In this document: positions 45,805-56,222 of the stretch, in pieces | Layout: each line of letters opens with the position of its first letter | Numbering within the stretch: the stretch's first letter is position 1 | Assembly (NCBI RefSeq): GCF_010537335.1 | Contig: NZ_AP019711.1 | Location: 930,001 to 994,000 of the forward strand | Origin: Amedibacterium intestinale | Lineage (GTDB): Bacteria > Bacillota_I > Bacilli_A > Erysipelotrichales > Erysipelotrichaceae | DNA length: 64,000 bases | Reading direction: 5' to 3' | The notes under the pieces: model-generated | The model's input: the letters and a program-made list of their open reading frames with translations, nothing else | Told to the model about the DNA's origin: nothing | Databases searched by the model: none | Made by a program: the position numbers and the translations under genes

Positions 45805-46476
45805 CTATAACTCCTTCACAATTCTTCCATCTTCAATTTGAATAATTCGATCGGCACATTTAGCAATCTCCATATCATGTGTAATCATAATAATCGTTTG
45901 CTTATAATCTTTATTTGATTTTTTTAATAACATTAAGATTTCATCACTAGATTTTGAATCAAGATTTCCTGTAGGCTCATCTGCCAATATAACAGATGGA
46001 TGTGTAACCAATGCACGACCAATGGATGCTCTTTGTTGCTGACCTCCAGACAATTCATTTGGTAAATGTGTTTTTCTGTTTTCTAAGCCTAAATGTTTGA
46101 TGAGTTCATTTAGCTCTTTTTCATCAACTTTTCTACCATCTAAATCTAGAGGAAGCGTCATATTTTCTACTACATTTAAAATTGGTATTAAATTATAAAA
46201 CTGATAAATTAAACCAACTTGCCTTCTTCTAAATATAGCAAGTTTGTCGTCATTAAAACTATAAATGTCTTTCCCTGAAATAAAGACTTTACCACTTGTT
46301 GGCTTATCGACTCCTCCAAGTAAATGTAACAGTGTCGATTTTCCTGAACCTGAAGCGCCTACCACAGCTACAAACTCCCCTTTTTCAACAGAAAAAGAAA
46401 CATTGTCTAAAGCCACTACTTTAGTGCTGTCTTTTCCATATACTTTTGATAAATTTTCCACTTTTAAAATTTCCAT
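45805..46476 (-). CDS. ABC transporter ATP-binding protein (LolD/MacB type)
   Basis: 223 residues with all ABC motifs: Walker A GASGSGKST, Q-loop in GLIYQFYNL, signature LSGGQQQR, Walker B VILADEPTGNLD and the His switch ITHD. It ends three bases before the permease start. This subgroup powers mechanotransmission through FtsX-type permeases rather than classical import. Confidence 0.95.
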   Translation of the reverse strand: MEILKVENLSKVYGKDSTKVVALDNVSFSVEKGEFVAVVGASGSGKSTLLHLLGGVDKPTSGKVFISGKDIYSFNDDKLAIFRRRQVGLIYQFYNLIPILNVVENMTLPLDLDGRKVDEKELNELIKHLGLENRKTHLPNELSGGQQQRASIGRALVTHPSVILADEPTGNLDSKSSDEILMLLKKSNKDYKQTIIMITHDMEIAKCADRIIQIEDGRIVKEL

Positions 46477-46736
46477 AAAAACTTCCTTTCTTTGATTTTC
46501 GGATAGATTATAACAACTTTATGTGACAGCTAAGTGACTATTCATATTATTTATGTTTTACATAGTAAATTATACAGCAAACACTATTACATTCCTGCCC
46601 CTTTTATTTTTTCAAGCAATTTCAACAAAAATATCTTCTTTTCTACTTTTTTTATGATTTTTTCTATGTTTTTTTGTATTTTTACCTGTTTGTTTCGTAT
46701 AAGTTAGTGAACAGGGTAATGTATACCTTGTATATC
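46477..46736. other. AT-rich intergenic region upstream of the Rpn gene
   Basis: No coding frame, tRNA or riboswitch is visible. The T-rich stretch includes several runs of TTTTT. The region joins the nested inverted repeat at 46737-46810. Confidence 0.5.
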
Positions 46737-46810
46737 ACGATATCGGTATAGACAAACAATATTCATATTTTTATAATGAAGATGAATATGTATCATCTTT
46801 CCGATATCGT
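46737..46810 (+). repeat. Nested inverted repeat ahead of the Rpn gene
   Basis: Outer arms ACGATATCGG (46737-46746) and CCGATATCGT (46801-46810); inner arms ATATTCAT (46759-46766) and ATGAATAT (46782-46789). The arms are perfectly matched and nearly symmetric. Confidence 0.75.
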
Positions 46811-46831
46811 AAAAAAGAAAGGAAATAGGTG

Positions 46832-47863
46832 ATGCGTATGTCAAATCTGGATATTTTATCCAGAGATTTCTGGAAGGACAACAGGCGTTTTGCGGATTTA
46901 TTCAACACGGTCTTATACGATGGAAAACAGGTCATTCTTCCTGAAAAACTGATGGAGGCAGACAGCAATCTGTCAGGAAACATTCAGACAAAAAAGAAGG
47001 AAGATGTCTTTGTTGAAAGAAGGGCAGATCTAATTAGAAAGTTTGCAGGGGACAGTGAATATGCTATCTTCCTGCTGGAAAATCAAAGCCATATCCATTA
47101 TGGGATGCCTTTGCGGGTAATGATGTATGATGCCTTAGGGTATCGTGAAGAATGTGCAAAGAAGAAAAGAGAAAACAAAAAGAATGCAGTTTATGCAAAC
47201 AGGGATGAATTCCTGTCAGGAATGCGAAAAGAAGAAAGAATCCATCCTGTATTTACCTTGGTAGTATATTATGGGGAAAAGCCATGGGATGGACCAAGAA
47301 GACTGAAAGATATGATGGTGGATATGCCAAAATGGATGGAGAAAAGCTTCAGCGACTATTCAATGAATCTGCTGGAAATACGGTCAAGTGAACATGCATT
47401 TCGAAACGAGGATGTAAGCAGGCTTGTTTATATGATCCAGCACATCTACAGAAAACAGATAGAAGAGATGAAAAAAGAATGTGCAGATGTGTATGTAAAA
47501 AAAGATGTCATAAAGCTGGCAGGAGTTATAACAGAAAATGAAGAAATCATAAAGTATGCGGAAGAACATAAAGAAGAGGAGGTACTTAATATGTGTGAAG
47601 CAACGAAACAGTGGGAAGAAAAAATAAGAAATGATATTATCAACATGATGGGAGTAAGAAAAGAAGGAGAAGAAAATCTTGCACCTGAAGAAGCAATTGA
47701 AAGATTAAAACTAAAAGAAAAAACAGAAGGTGAAACAAAAGGAAAGGCTGAAGGTATTCTTGAAGGAAGAGAAAATGAAAAAATAGAAATAGCAGAGAAA
47801 ATGAAGGAAAAAGGATATTCTACAAAAGAAATAGAAGAACTAACAGGAATCCTTCTACATTAG
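46832..47863 (+). CDS. Rpn family recombination-promoting nuclease/putative transposase
   Basis: About 343 residues, PD-(D/E)XK nuclease of the Rpn (transposase_31-like) family. The N-terminal FWKDNRRFADLFNTVLYDG, the catalytic region E-x-D to YAIFLLENQSHIHYGMPLR, and YYGEKPWDGPRRLKDM are characteristic; the tail has the usual Lys/Glu-rich KGKAEGILEGRENEK segment. The start (ATG 46832 or 46838) is uncertain; GAAAGGAAA lies just upstream. In E. coli the family nicks DNA and stimulates recombination; genes are often near IS elements, as here. Confidence 0.9.
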   Translation: MRMSNLDILSRDFWKDNRRFADLFNTVLYDGKQVILPEKLMEADSNLSGNIQTKKKEDVFVERRADLIRKFAGDSEYAIFLLENQSHIHYGMPLRVMMYDALGYREECAKKKRENKKNAVYANRDEFLSGMRKEERIHPVFTLVVYYGEKPWDGPRRLKDMMVDMPKWMEKSFSDYSMNLLEIRSSEHAFRNEDVSRLVYMIQHIYRKQIEEMKKECADVYVKKDVIKLAGVITENEEIIKYAEEHKEEEVLNMCEATKQWEEKIRNDIINMMGVRKEGEENLAPEEAIERLKLKEKTEGETKGKAEGILEGRENEKIEIAEKMKEKGYSTKEIEELTGILLH

Positions 47864-47927
47864 AATTACATCGAAATAGCCTTGTAGAGACTATCTAGCT
47901 CCTTTTTTTGAAAGTGTAAAATAAAGT

Positions 47928-48165
47928 GTGTAAGTTATTGGTAATATCACTTATGCACTTTATTTTTACTTTATTGAGCAATACACTAAACGAAAGGATT
48001 ATGAGCACAGAAATTATGGCAACATAATAAAGCAAGCATGGCAATCGCCAAAGCAATCATTGATGAATATCAACCTCGTAACGAAGAAGATATACAAGAT
48101 GCCTTTAAAGATATTTTTGAACCTGTGTTTGAAGCAATGCTTCAGCCTGCATTGTATCAATGTAA
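47928..48165 (+). pseudogene. Remnant of an IS256-family element
   Basis: An end-like sequence (GTGTAAGTTATTGG, near 47938) is followed, from an ATG at 48016, by NIIKQA in one frame and AIAKAIIDEYQPRNEEDIQDAF in another, then IFEPVFEAMLQ: the N-terminus of a Mutator (IS256) transposase, broken by a frameshift and truncated after about 50 codons. It differs from the intact IS256 element at 48463-49875. Confidence 0.6.
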
Positions 48166-48167
48166 AT

Positions 48168-48388
48168 TCAATCTAATGAATTCACTGAAGAAACAGCAAA
48201 GGACTTGCTCTTTTCAATTTTCTTTATATCTTTAATATAAATAAGCGTCTTGCTAAATCCATAATAGAAATTAAAACCTTCATCATACAGTTCAACATAC
48301 TTTCTAAATAAAACAGAAATCCAAATAATATAAACCACATAGTAGATAGCCCAAATCACAAGAAAACATCAGCTATAAAGTTTTTCAT
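48168..48388 (-). pseudogene. Truncated bPH-type membrane protein
   Basis: Minus strand: two frames together give MKNFIADVFL, then WAIYYVVYIIWISVLF (membrane segment) and KYVELYDEGFNFYYGFSKTLIYIKDIKKIEKSKS. The latter matches the start of a bacterial PH-like domain (bPH_6/DUF1200 outline). A frameshift near 48358 and the loss of the C-terminal part where the IS256 remnant begins mean it is not functional. Confidence 0.45.
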
Positions 48389-48462
48389 TATTAAGAAATA
48401 AGACAAGAGGAATAACGTTATACACCCTAAACAAAAGCAGAAACGGGAATATAAAAAAAGAT

Positions 48463-49875
48463 GTGTAAATAGTTGAAAACAGGTAAGAATGTGAAAGTAA
48501 AACAAACTTACAAGGAGGAAATCAACATGAACACATCTTTTATTTCGACAAAACAAATCAGGGATCTGGTTAATGAGCAAAAGTTTACATCTACTCAAGA
48601 TATTATGAACTGTATGAAAGGAATGTTTGCAGATGTTTTGGAACAAACTCTGCAGGCTGAAATGGATCAGCATTTGGGTTATAATCATGCGGAAAGAAGA
48701 AATGATGAAGGAGAAAAAAACTATCGTAATGGCTCTGTTAAAAGGACGATGAAGACGCAGTTAGGCGAAGTGGAAATCAACGTTCCAAGAGATCGCAACG
48801 GTGAATTTGAACCTCAGATTATCAGTAAATATCAACGCAATACAGACGGCATAGAAGATCGTATTTTATCTCTTTATGCTGCTGGTATGTCAACCCGTGA
48901 TATCAAGGAACAAATCAAAGGTCTCTATGATGTAGAAATTTCAGAGGGCCTGGTAAGCAAGATAAGTGAACGTATTCTTCCTGAAGTGACGCAATGGCAG
49001 AACCGACCTTTAGAGGCATATTATCCTTTTGTTTTTATGGATGCCATTCATTATAAGATACGTGAAGATCACCAGATAGTAACAAAAGCAGCTTATGTCA
49101 TTTTAGGAATCAACAATGAAGGAATCAAGGAAGTACTGGGATTGTGGGTAGGTGCAAGTGAATCCGCTAAATACTGGATGGGAGTATTAAATGAGCTGAA
49201 GAGCAGAGGGGTACAGAATGTTTCTCTATTCTGTGTAGATGGACTTGCAGGGTTTAGAGAAGCAATCACAGCTGTATATCCAAAAGCAAGAATACAGCGC
49301 TGTATCATCCACCAGATTCGCAACAGTACTCGCTTTGTAAGCTATAAGCACATCAAGGAATTCATGAAAGATCTGAAGATGGTATATCAGGCAAATACGG
49401 AAGAACAAGCAATCGGTCAGTTAGGAATTTTCAAAGAAAAATGGGGCAAATACTATCCAATGGCTGTACATAGCTGGGAAGATAACTGGGACATACTAAG
49501 CACGTATTTTGATTATCCGGTGGAAATCAGAAAAATCATATACACAACAAATGCAATTGAAGGATTAAATCGACAATTTAGAAAAGTAACAAAAACGAAG
49601 AATGTATTTCCAAATGATGATAGCTTGAGAAAAATGCTGTATCTGGCAATACAAAATCTGAGCAGCAGATGGACCCAAAGATGTCGTAACTGGGACATAA
49701 TACAGAATCAGCTAATGATAATGGATGGAATACAAGCATAGGATTGTAATAATTAAATTATAAAAAGTCAGTATAAAATCCAAATAATTGGGTATACTGA
49801 CTAATAGATAAAAACAAAGATGCATAGACAATATTCGACTTTCACAAATCGAACTATGTCAAAAATTACTTACAC
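48463..49875 (+). mobile_element. IS256-family insertion sequence
   Basis: 1,413 bp. The ends are imperfect inverted repeats: GTGTAAATAGTTGAAAACA on the left against GTGTAAGTAATTTTTGACA on the right, with TGTGAAAGT repeated further inside both. One intact transposase is inside. I could not see a matching 8-9 base target duplication, so the flanks may have been rearranged. Confidence 0.85.
48527..49741 (+). CDS. IS256 (Mutator) family transposase
   Basis: 404 residues, full length. The DDE core is visible: VFMDAIHYKIRED, LFCVDGLAGF, the C-x2-H in QRCIIHQIRN, and the acidic residue in TTNAIEGLNRQFRK. The N-terminal helix bundle (QTLQAEMDQHLGY) is typical. The ATG at 48527 has CAAGGAGG upstream; an earlier start at 48473 lacks one. 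The copy seems able to move. Confidence 0.95.
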   Translation: MNTSFISTKQIRDLVNEQKFTSTQDIMNCMKGMFADVLEQTLQAEMDQHLGYNHAERRNDEGEKNYRNGSVKRTMKTQLGEVEINVPRDRNGEFEPQIISKYQRNTDGIEDRILSLYAAGMSTRDIKEQIKGLYDVEISEGLVSKISERILPEVTQWQNRPLEAYYPFVFMDAIHYKIREDHQIVTKAAYVILGINNEGIKEVLGLWVGASESAKYWMGVLNELKSRGVQNVSLFCVDGLAGFREAITAVYPKARIQRCIIHQIRNSTRFVSYKHIKEFMKDLKMVYQANTEEQAIGQLGIFKEKWGKYYPMAVHSWEDNWDILSTYFDYPVEIRKIIYTTNAIEGLNRQFRKVTKTKNVFPNDDSLRKMLYLAIQNLSSRWTQRCRNWDIIQNQLMIMDGIQA

Positions 49876-50090
49876 ATGATATTTCACATTCTCGCAGAAA
49901 CCACCAAGCATTCTTCCCTTGAAATCTTTCCATCTTCTCATCTTCTATGTTTTATTATGTAACAAAACAAACAATATTTATAAATATATTTTATCAAGAA
50001 TCTACATATTTTATCATTAACATCTTTTCTTCTTTCAACATTTCTTTAATCATACTATTCTTTCTTATCATGATCATATTTTAGAAAAGC
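49876..50090. other. Non-coding sequence downstream of the IS256 element
   Basis: About 215 AT-rich bases with many short stops; I see no gene, repeat or RNA. Confidence 0.5.
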
Positions 50091-50624
50091 TTATGTTCTT
50101 CTTTCATATATCAAATCTACGATACCATTATAATTTTTCGTAGCTTTTAATGTCAGTTTTTGGTTAATATCTATGTTTTCAAAAAGACGAATACCTTTTC
50201 CTAATAATATTGGAATTACCGATATATAATATTGATCGATCTTATCTGCATTCATTAGCTGCTGTGCTATGTTTGCCCCACCGCATATCCAGATTCCTTT
50301 TCCTTCTTCCTGCAACAAATCATCTACAAGTTTTACAGGACTTTTCGAAACAAACTTGATGTTATCATGAGATTCTTTTTGCTTTGATGTAATAATGTAA
50401 CTGTTCAAATCTGCATACATCCATTCATTCGGTGAGATTTCGCTGATTAGTTGATGATATGTTGTCCACCCCATGATAACACTATCTATATTCTTTATAA
50501 ATTCATAATAGGAAATCATATCATCTTTATTCGATGATTCTCCTTGCAGCCAATCTACTCCACCTTGCTGATCTGCAATATATCCATCTAAACTCATTGC
50601 GATAAATAATGTAACTTTTCTCAT
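50091..50624 (-). CDS. RibD C-terminal/dihydrofolate reductase-like protein
   Basis: 177 residues, DHFR-like (RibD_C) fold. The N-terminus MRKVTLFIAMSLDGYIAD, then MGWTTYHQL and the NADPH loop IWICGGANIAQQLMNADKID, and PILLGKGIRLF are characteristic. Members reduce unknown pterin- or flavin-like substrates; they are not essential DHFRs. It stands alone between the IS256 element and the amidase remnant. Confidence 0.88.
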   Translation of the reverse strand: MRKVTLFIAMSLDGYIADQQGGVDWLQGESSNKDDMISYYEFIKNIDSVIMGWTTYHQLISEISPNEWMYADLNSYIITSKQKESHDNIKFVSKSPVKLVDDLLQEEGKGIWICGGANIAQQLMNADKIDQYYISVIPILLGKGIRLFENIDINQKLTLKATKNYNGIVDLIYERRT

Positions 50625-50718
50625 AACCTACCTCTGTTTCTTATTAACCCACTCTAGCAAAACTTGTACTTAAGTATATCATTAATCGTTTAAAGAGAAA
50701 AGTGATTAACCTTTCTTT

Positions 50719-51496
50719 TCAACTCTTGTTATTCTTGTCTTCAAGATGTTGTAAAAGACCAAAACCTATCGCTTCACTAACTTCTTTTTGTCCTTTCCGA
50801 CTATTTAGATATGTAAAATCATTAGGATCACTAATAAAACCAGCATCAATAAGCATAGATGGAACAGGGTTGTTATCAATAACATATAATTGCCCACTTT
50901 CTCTTGTATTTTTTATCCCCCTGTTTTTTGTATAATTTAACGATGTTAAACTACTTTCAATTTTCTTTACCAAAGCAGCGATATCCTTGTTTCTATTATC
51001 CGTATATATTTCAAATCCAGAGGCTCCATCATTATACTTACTGGAATTCATATGAATTGATATAAAGTAATCGGCATCTGCACGTTCAGCTACTTTAATT
51101 CTTCTTTTCAAATCCTTTACTTGACTTGTAAATGTAATATTATCATCTTCTCTGGTATATACTACATGAATTTCTCGCTTTGTTAAGTAGTCCCCCCCCA
51201 ATCATTTTTGTTATAGATAAATTCATATGTTTTTCATACACCTGATTTTCACTGCGACTTCCAGCATACATTGCCCCATCTCCAGCATCTAAAACAACTG
51301 TATCCTCATACACAGATACCTCTTCTTTCAAGTTCTTTGTCCTTCTGTGTAGTAAACAATGCTTGATCATTCACCTTGATACTGCAACCTTTGTTTTTCT
51401 ATATACATCTGTTGTAAACACAATACATAGGACAACAAGCACCCCTATGACAATGCGAAACTTTATAGAGATACGTCTTGTTTTAATACATTTCAC
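50719..51496 (-). pseudogene. N-acetylmuramoyl-L-alanine amidase, multiply frameshifted
   Basis: A GTG start with AAGGGTGA upstream opens a frame with a membrane segment (FRIVIGVLVVLCIVF) that stops at a TGA. Reading then needs frame changes near 51385 and 51320, and another at a G8 run (51192-51199), to give the amidase_3 domain: VVLDAGDGAMYAGSRSEN, EIHVVYTREDD, YFISIHMNSS and MLIDAGFISD. The zinc His of HGG is Asp and the conserved Glu of ExGF is Asp, so catalytic residues are also lost. The gene would have cleaved peptidoglycan amide bonds. Confidence 0.85.
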
Positions 51497-51591
51497 ATTT
51501 ATCACCCTTTTCTATTGTTCAATTCCCATCACTTCGTAACTGAAAGCATCCATCGTAACCTCTGTTTTATCATTTAACGCTTCCACTTATG

Positions 51592-51640
51592 TAAAAAATG
51601 AGAATGCAGATAGTGATTTATCTACATTCCCATTTTAATT
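51592..51640 (-). terminator. Terminator of the lysR gene
   Basis: On the minus strand a long imperfect stem of about 18 pairs (AATGGGAATGTAGATAAAT pairing with ATCTGCATTCTCATTT) followed by TTTTTT. Confidence 0.6.
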
Positions 51641-51677
51641 ATTATTTTTTAATCTAATACTCTTTTTCTATCCTTCA

Positions 51678-52559
51678 TTATACTTTAAAAGCATGTTTCA
51701 ACATCTCTATAAATTTTGCAGTTGCAGTAGAAAAGTTTTGATGTTTTTTCCAAACCAAAACACTTCCTGTTTCTAAGACAGGTGAAAAAGGACGAAAACA
51801 TACATTACGATTATTTGCTGTAATAAGACTTTCTAAAGTAATTCCATATCCTAACCCTTCTTCAATCATCGTTATGGCATTATGAAACAAATTAATTGTT
51901 GCTACTTCATCAAGCTTATCATACGTATCCCCAAACCAGTTTTCAATTTCTTCTTTTACAAGTTTTCGACTAGAACCAATAATTTTTTTCCCAATTAAAT
52001 CTTCTTGTGTAATCACTTCTTTGCTTGCTAATGGATCATGGATTGGCATGACAATTCCCCATCTGTCTTTTTCCTTCATACGAATAAATTCAAAGTTACT
52101 GATTTCAACAGGTACACTTAACAAGGCTATGTCAATCAATCCATTGTTAATCCTTTCTTTGATATCATCTGCAGTACCGCTAAAAACATTAAACTTAACT
52201 CCTGGGTATTTTTGAGAAAAATCTTTCATCACAGATGCCAGCAGACGAAAAGCTTCCATTTCTCCACTTCCAATAAATATCTCTCCTGAAATATTTTCTG
52301 TATCTTCCATTATTTCTTTTTCGGTTTTATTAGCTAGATCCAAAAGTTCTTCCGCTCTTCTTCTTAACAGCATTCCTTCACTTGTCAATTCAATGCGATG
52401 GGTTCCTCTAACCAGCAGTTGTTTACCGAGTTCTTTTTCCATCTGCATCAGCTGTCTTGACAAAGTGGGCTGTGTAATATGCAGGGCTTCTGCAGCTTTT
52501 GTAATATTTTGTTCTCTTGCAACCGTTAGAAAATATTGCAATACACGAAGTTCAAACAT
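51678..52559 (-). CDS. LysR-family transcriptional regulator
   Basis: 293 residues. The winged helix-turn-helix is standard (MFELRVLQYFLTVAREQNITKAAEALHITQPTLSRQ), and the effector-binding domain follows (SGEIFIGSGEMEAFRLL and on). The ATG at 52559 has AGAGGTG upstream. It lies downstream of the 6-phospho-beta-glucosidase on the same strand; a divergent target is not visible, so its regulon is unknown. Confidence 0.93.
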   Translation of the reverse strand: MFELRVLQYFLTVAREQNITKAAEALHITQPTLSRQLMQMEKELGKQLLVRGTHRIELTSEGMLLRRRAEELLDLANKTEKEIMEDTENISGEIFIGSGEMEAFRLLASVMKDFSQKYPGVKFNVFSGTADDIKERINNGLIDIALLSVPVEISNFEFIRMKEKDRWGIVMPIHDPLASKEVITQEDLIGKKIIGSSRKLVKEEIENWFGDTYDKLDEVATINLFHNAITMIEEGLGYGITLESLITANNRNVCFRPFSPVLETGSVLVWKKHQNFSTATAKFIEMLKHAFKV

Positions 52560-52690
52560 AGAATTCACCTCTTTTATTGTATTCTCTTTATATAATAAAA
52601 GAAGAAAAGGAAAATGTCTAATACCTATAAACCATTTCTTATCATGCCTTTAAAGTATAAGGCAGTAACCACTAGATTACTGCCCTGTTT

Positions 52691-54106
<1,416 letters not shown>

Positions 54107-54110
54107 TTAT

Positions 54111-55967
54111 TTATGCTTTCAGCTTCAACAACTGTTCTCCATTTTTAATATCGCCTTCATGAAGAGCAGTAATCTTCTGATAGGATGCAGTATTTGTTAC
54201 AACCACCATGACTTGCGTTGCGTATCCAGCATCTTTTATTTTCTCAGGTTCAAATGTCACCAGTTTTTGACCTGCTTTTATCTGTTCTCCCTGTTTTACA
54301 AAGGATTCAAAATATTGCCCATTTAATTCCACCGTATTAATTCCAATATGTATAAGTACTTCTGCCCCGTTTGGTGAAACCAAACCAATCGCATGTTTGG
54401 TAGGGAATAATGTTACGATGGTTCCATCAAATGGAGCTACAGCTACTCCATCACTTGGTTCAATAACAACGCCATCCCCCAATGCTTTGGATGCGAACAC
54501 TTCATCATCTGCCTCACTCAAATGTAACACTTTACCAGCTACTGGTGCCATGATGATTTTTTCATCAGCTGTTGTTATTTCTTTCTCTTCAGCAGTATCG
54601 CTGTCTTTCTTTTCAAAACGTAAACTTAATACAAAAGTGATAATTGCGGTTGCGATGATACTAATGGCGATAGCAATGATAATATTGATAAAACAAGTCA
54701 TAGAGTTATCACCAATGTAAAGCAATACAGCCGGCAAGCCAGAAGATCCAGTCGCAAAACGGTGTGTCTGTGTTAACCCTGCATATAAACCACCAAGTCC
54801 TCCACCAATCATGGCAGAAATCAATGGATATTTCTTTGGCAGATTCACCCCATATAAAATTGGCTCTGTAATTCCCATATAAGCGGTGATAGAACCAGAT
54901 GCTGCAGTTTGACGAGTATTTTTATCTCTTGTTCGCAGCGCAACAACAAGACCTGCGGTAGCCTGTGCCATGTTGGAACAAACACAGCCTGGACCAAAGA
55001 TGCTGTCATAGCCAAGATTTGACATCTGCATAACACCAAGAGGTGCAACCCCATTGTGAAGTCCAAACATAACCATAATTGGCAAGAATCCCCCAATTAA
55101 TACAGCTGGTGCCCAGCTGGCATTTGTACTTAAAAATTCAAAGAAGGTTGCCAGATAACCACCCAGTACACTTCCAATAGGACCTAATACAGAGAATGCC
55201 AATGTACCCATGATCAGGAAGGTACACATTGGTACAAATACTAAATTCACTGATTTTGGTATCCAGCGATTTAAGAATTTTTCTACATAAGCCTGAACAA
55301 AAACAATTAATATAATAGGAATTACACTAGAAGTATAAGTAGCTAATGTAAAAGGGATAACTCCAAAGAAATGGACAGGTTCTCCTGCAGTGACTAACGC
55401 TGTCCAGTTAGGATGCATCATCATTGCTGCAACACCAGCCGCTAAGATTGGATTGCATTTTAATTTTTGAGCTTCTGTGAAAGCTAATAACATTGGCAAA
55501 AAGAAGAAGACCCCATCCGCAAACAAATTTAATAAATAATATGTTTGAGAATCTGTTGTGATGATCTTGAATACAACAAGCAAGGCTAAAACTGCTTTTA
55601 CCATACCAGCACCAGATAAGGCTGGAATGATTGGCTGGAACGTACCTGCAACAAAATCAATAACAGTAGTTACGATTCCTTTCTTCTCACTTTCCTGCTG
55701 TGTTTTATTTGATTTGATATCAACAAATTTTTCAATTTCTTCAAATACTTCTGCAACATGTGTTCCAATAACAACCTGAAAAACACCTGCATTGATTAAA
55801 ACTTTTGTGACACCATTTAAATCTTCTAAGCCTTTTTGATCCGCCTTGGATTCATCAACTAATTTAAAACGTAAACGTGTTTGACAATGATAAACATCAC
55901 TGATGTTTGCTTTTCCACCGACTCTATCAACGATTTGCTGAGCAAATCCCTCATATTTTTTACTCAT
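54111..55967 (-). CDS. bglP: Beta-glucoside PTS enzyme IIBCA
   Basis: 618 residues combining EIIB (phospho-Cys in SDVYHCQTRLRF), EIIC with about ten membrane segments, and a C-terminal EIIA (phospho-His in VLIHIGINTVEL; GVAVAPFDGTI). It imports and phosphorylates beta-glucosides such as arbutin, salicin or cellobiose. The ATG at 55967 has GGAGG upstream; the longer reading to 56036 has no ribosome site. Co-transcribed with bglA. No BglG-type antiterminator or RAT hairpin is seen, so control probably lies with the RpiR protein and CcpA. Confidence 0.94.
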   Translation of the reverse strand: MSKKYEGFAQQIVDRVGGKANISDVYHCQTRLRFKLVDESKADQKGLEDLNGVTKVLINAGVFQVVIGTHVAEVFEEIEKFVDIKSNKTQQESEKKGIVTTVIDFVAGTFQPIIPALSGAGMVKAVLALLVVFKIITTDSQTYYLLNLFADGVFFFLPMLLAFTEAQKLKCNPILAAGVAAMMMHPNWTALVTAGEPVHFFGVIPFTLATYTSSVIPIILIVFVQAYVEKFLNRWIPKSVNLVFVPMCTFLIMGTLAFSVLGPIGSVLGGYLATFFEFLSTNASWAPAVLIGGFLPIMVMFGLHNGVAPLGVMQMSNLGYDSIFGPGCVCSNMAQATAGLVVALRTRDKNTRQTAASGSITAYMGITEPILYGVNLPKKYPLISAMIGGGLGGLYAGLTQTHRFATGSSGLPAVLLYIGDNSMTCFINIIIAIAISIIATAIITFVLSLRFEKKDSDTAEEKEITTADEKIIMAPVAGKVLHLSEADDEVFASKALGDGVVIEPSDGVAVAPFDGTIVTLFPTKHAIGLVSPNGAEVLIHIGINTVELNGQYFESFVKQGEQIKAGQKLVTFEPEKIKDAGYATQVMVVVTNTASYQKITALHEGDIKNGEQLLKLKA

Positions 55968-56013
55968 GATTTCTCCTCCATTTTTATCAAAATATCCAGA
56001 AACAAAGCAAACT

Positions 56014-56094
56014 ACAAATTTGTGTGACCGGTACAAATTTACTTTTATTTCTTGTTACGCCCATAATTTAACATGTAACAAAAAGCGCTTTCAA
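56014..56094 (-). promoter_or_regulatory. Promoter, cre site and operator-like repeats ahead of the PTS operon
   Basis: On the minus strand a cre-like TGAAAGCGCTTTTT (56093-56080) overlaps the -35 TTGAAA; an 18-base spacer leads to TAAATT (56070-56065). Downstream of the start site lie two copies of the palindromic ACAAATTT-type motif (56014-56023 and 56033-56040), candidate RpiR operators. Confidence 0.65.
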
Positions 56095-56180
56095 GCGTTT
56101 TTAGAATTACGAAAATAAGTTTTACATTCCCATTTATTATTCCTGTTATTCATGAAATTTAATGAAACTTTTCTTGTTTA

Positions 56181-56222
56181 AAAAGGCTTATTCTCTAACA
56201 TCTATTAGAAAATAAGCCTTTA
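56181..56222 (-). terminator. Terminator of the rpiR gene
   Basis: AAAGGCTTATTTTCT pairs with AGAGAATAAGCCTTT around a loop, then TTAAAC; positioned at the stop codon. Confidence 0.8.

Noticed and set aside
51192-51199. Phase-variable amidase by G8 slippage
   Set aside because: Other frameshifts and lost catalytic residues in the same gene make reversible switching unlikely.
52662-52685. GGCAGTAA/TTACTGCC hairpin after bglA
   Set aside because: A good stem, but the minus strand has no T run after it; may be a pause or attenuator only.
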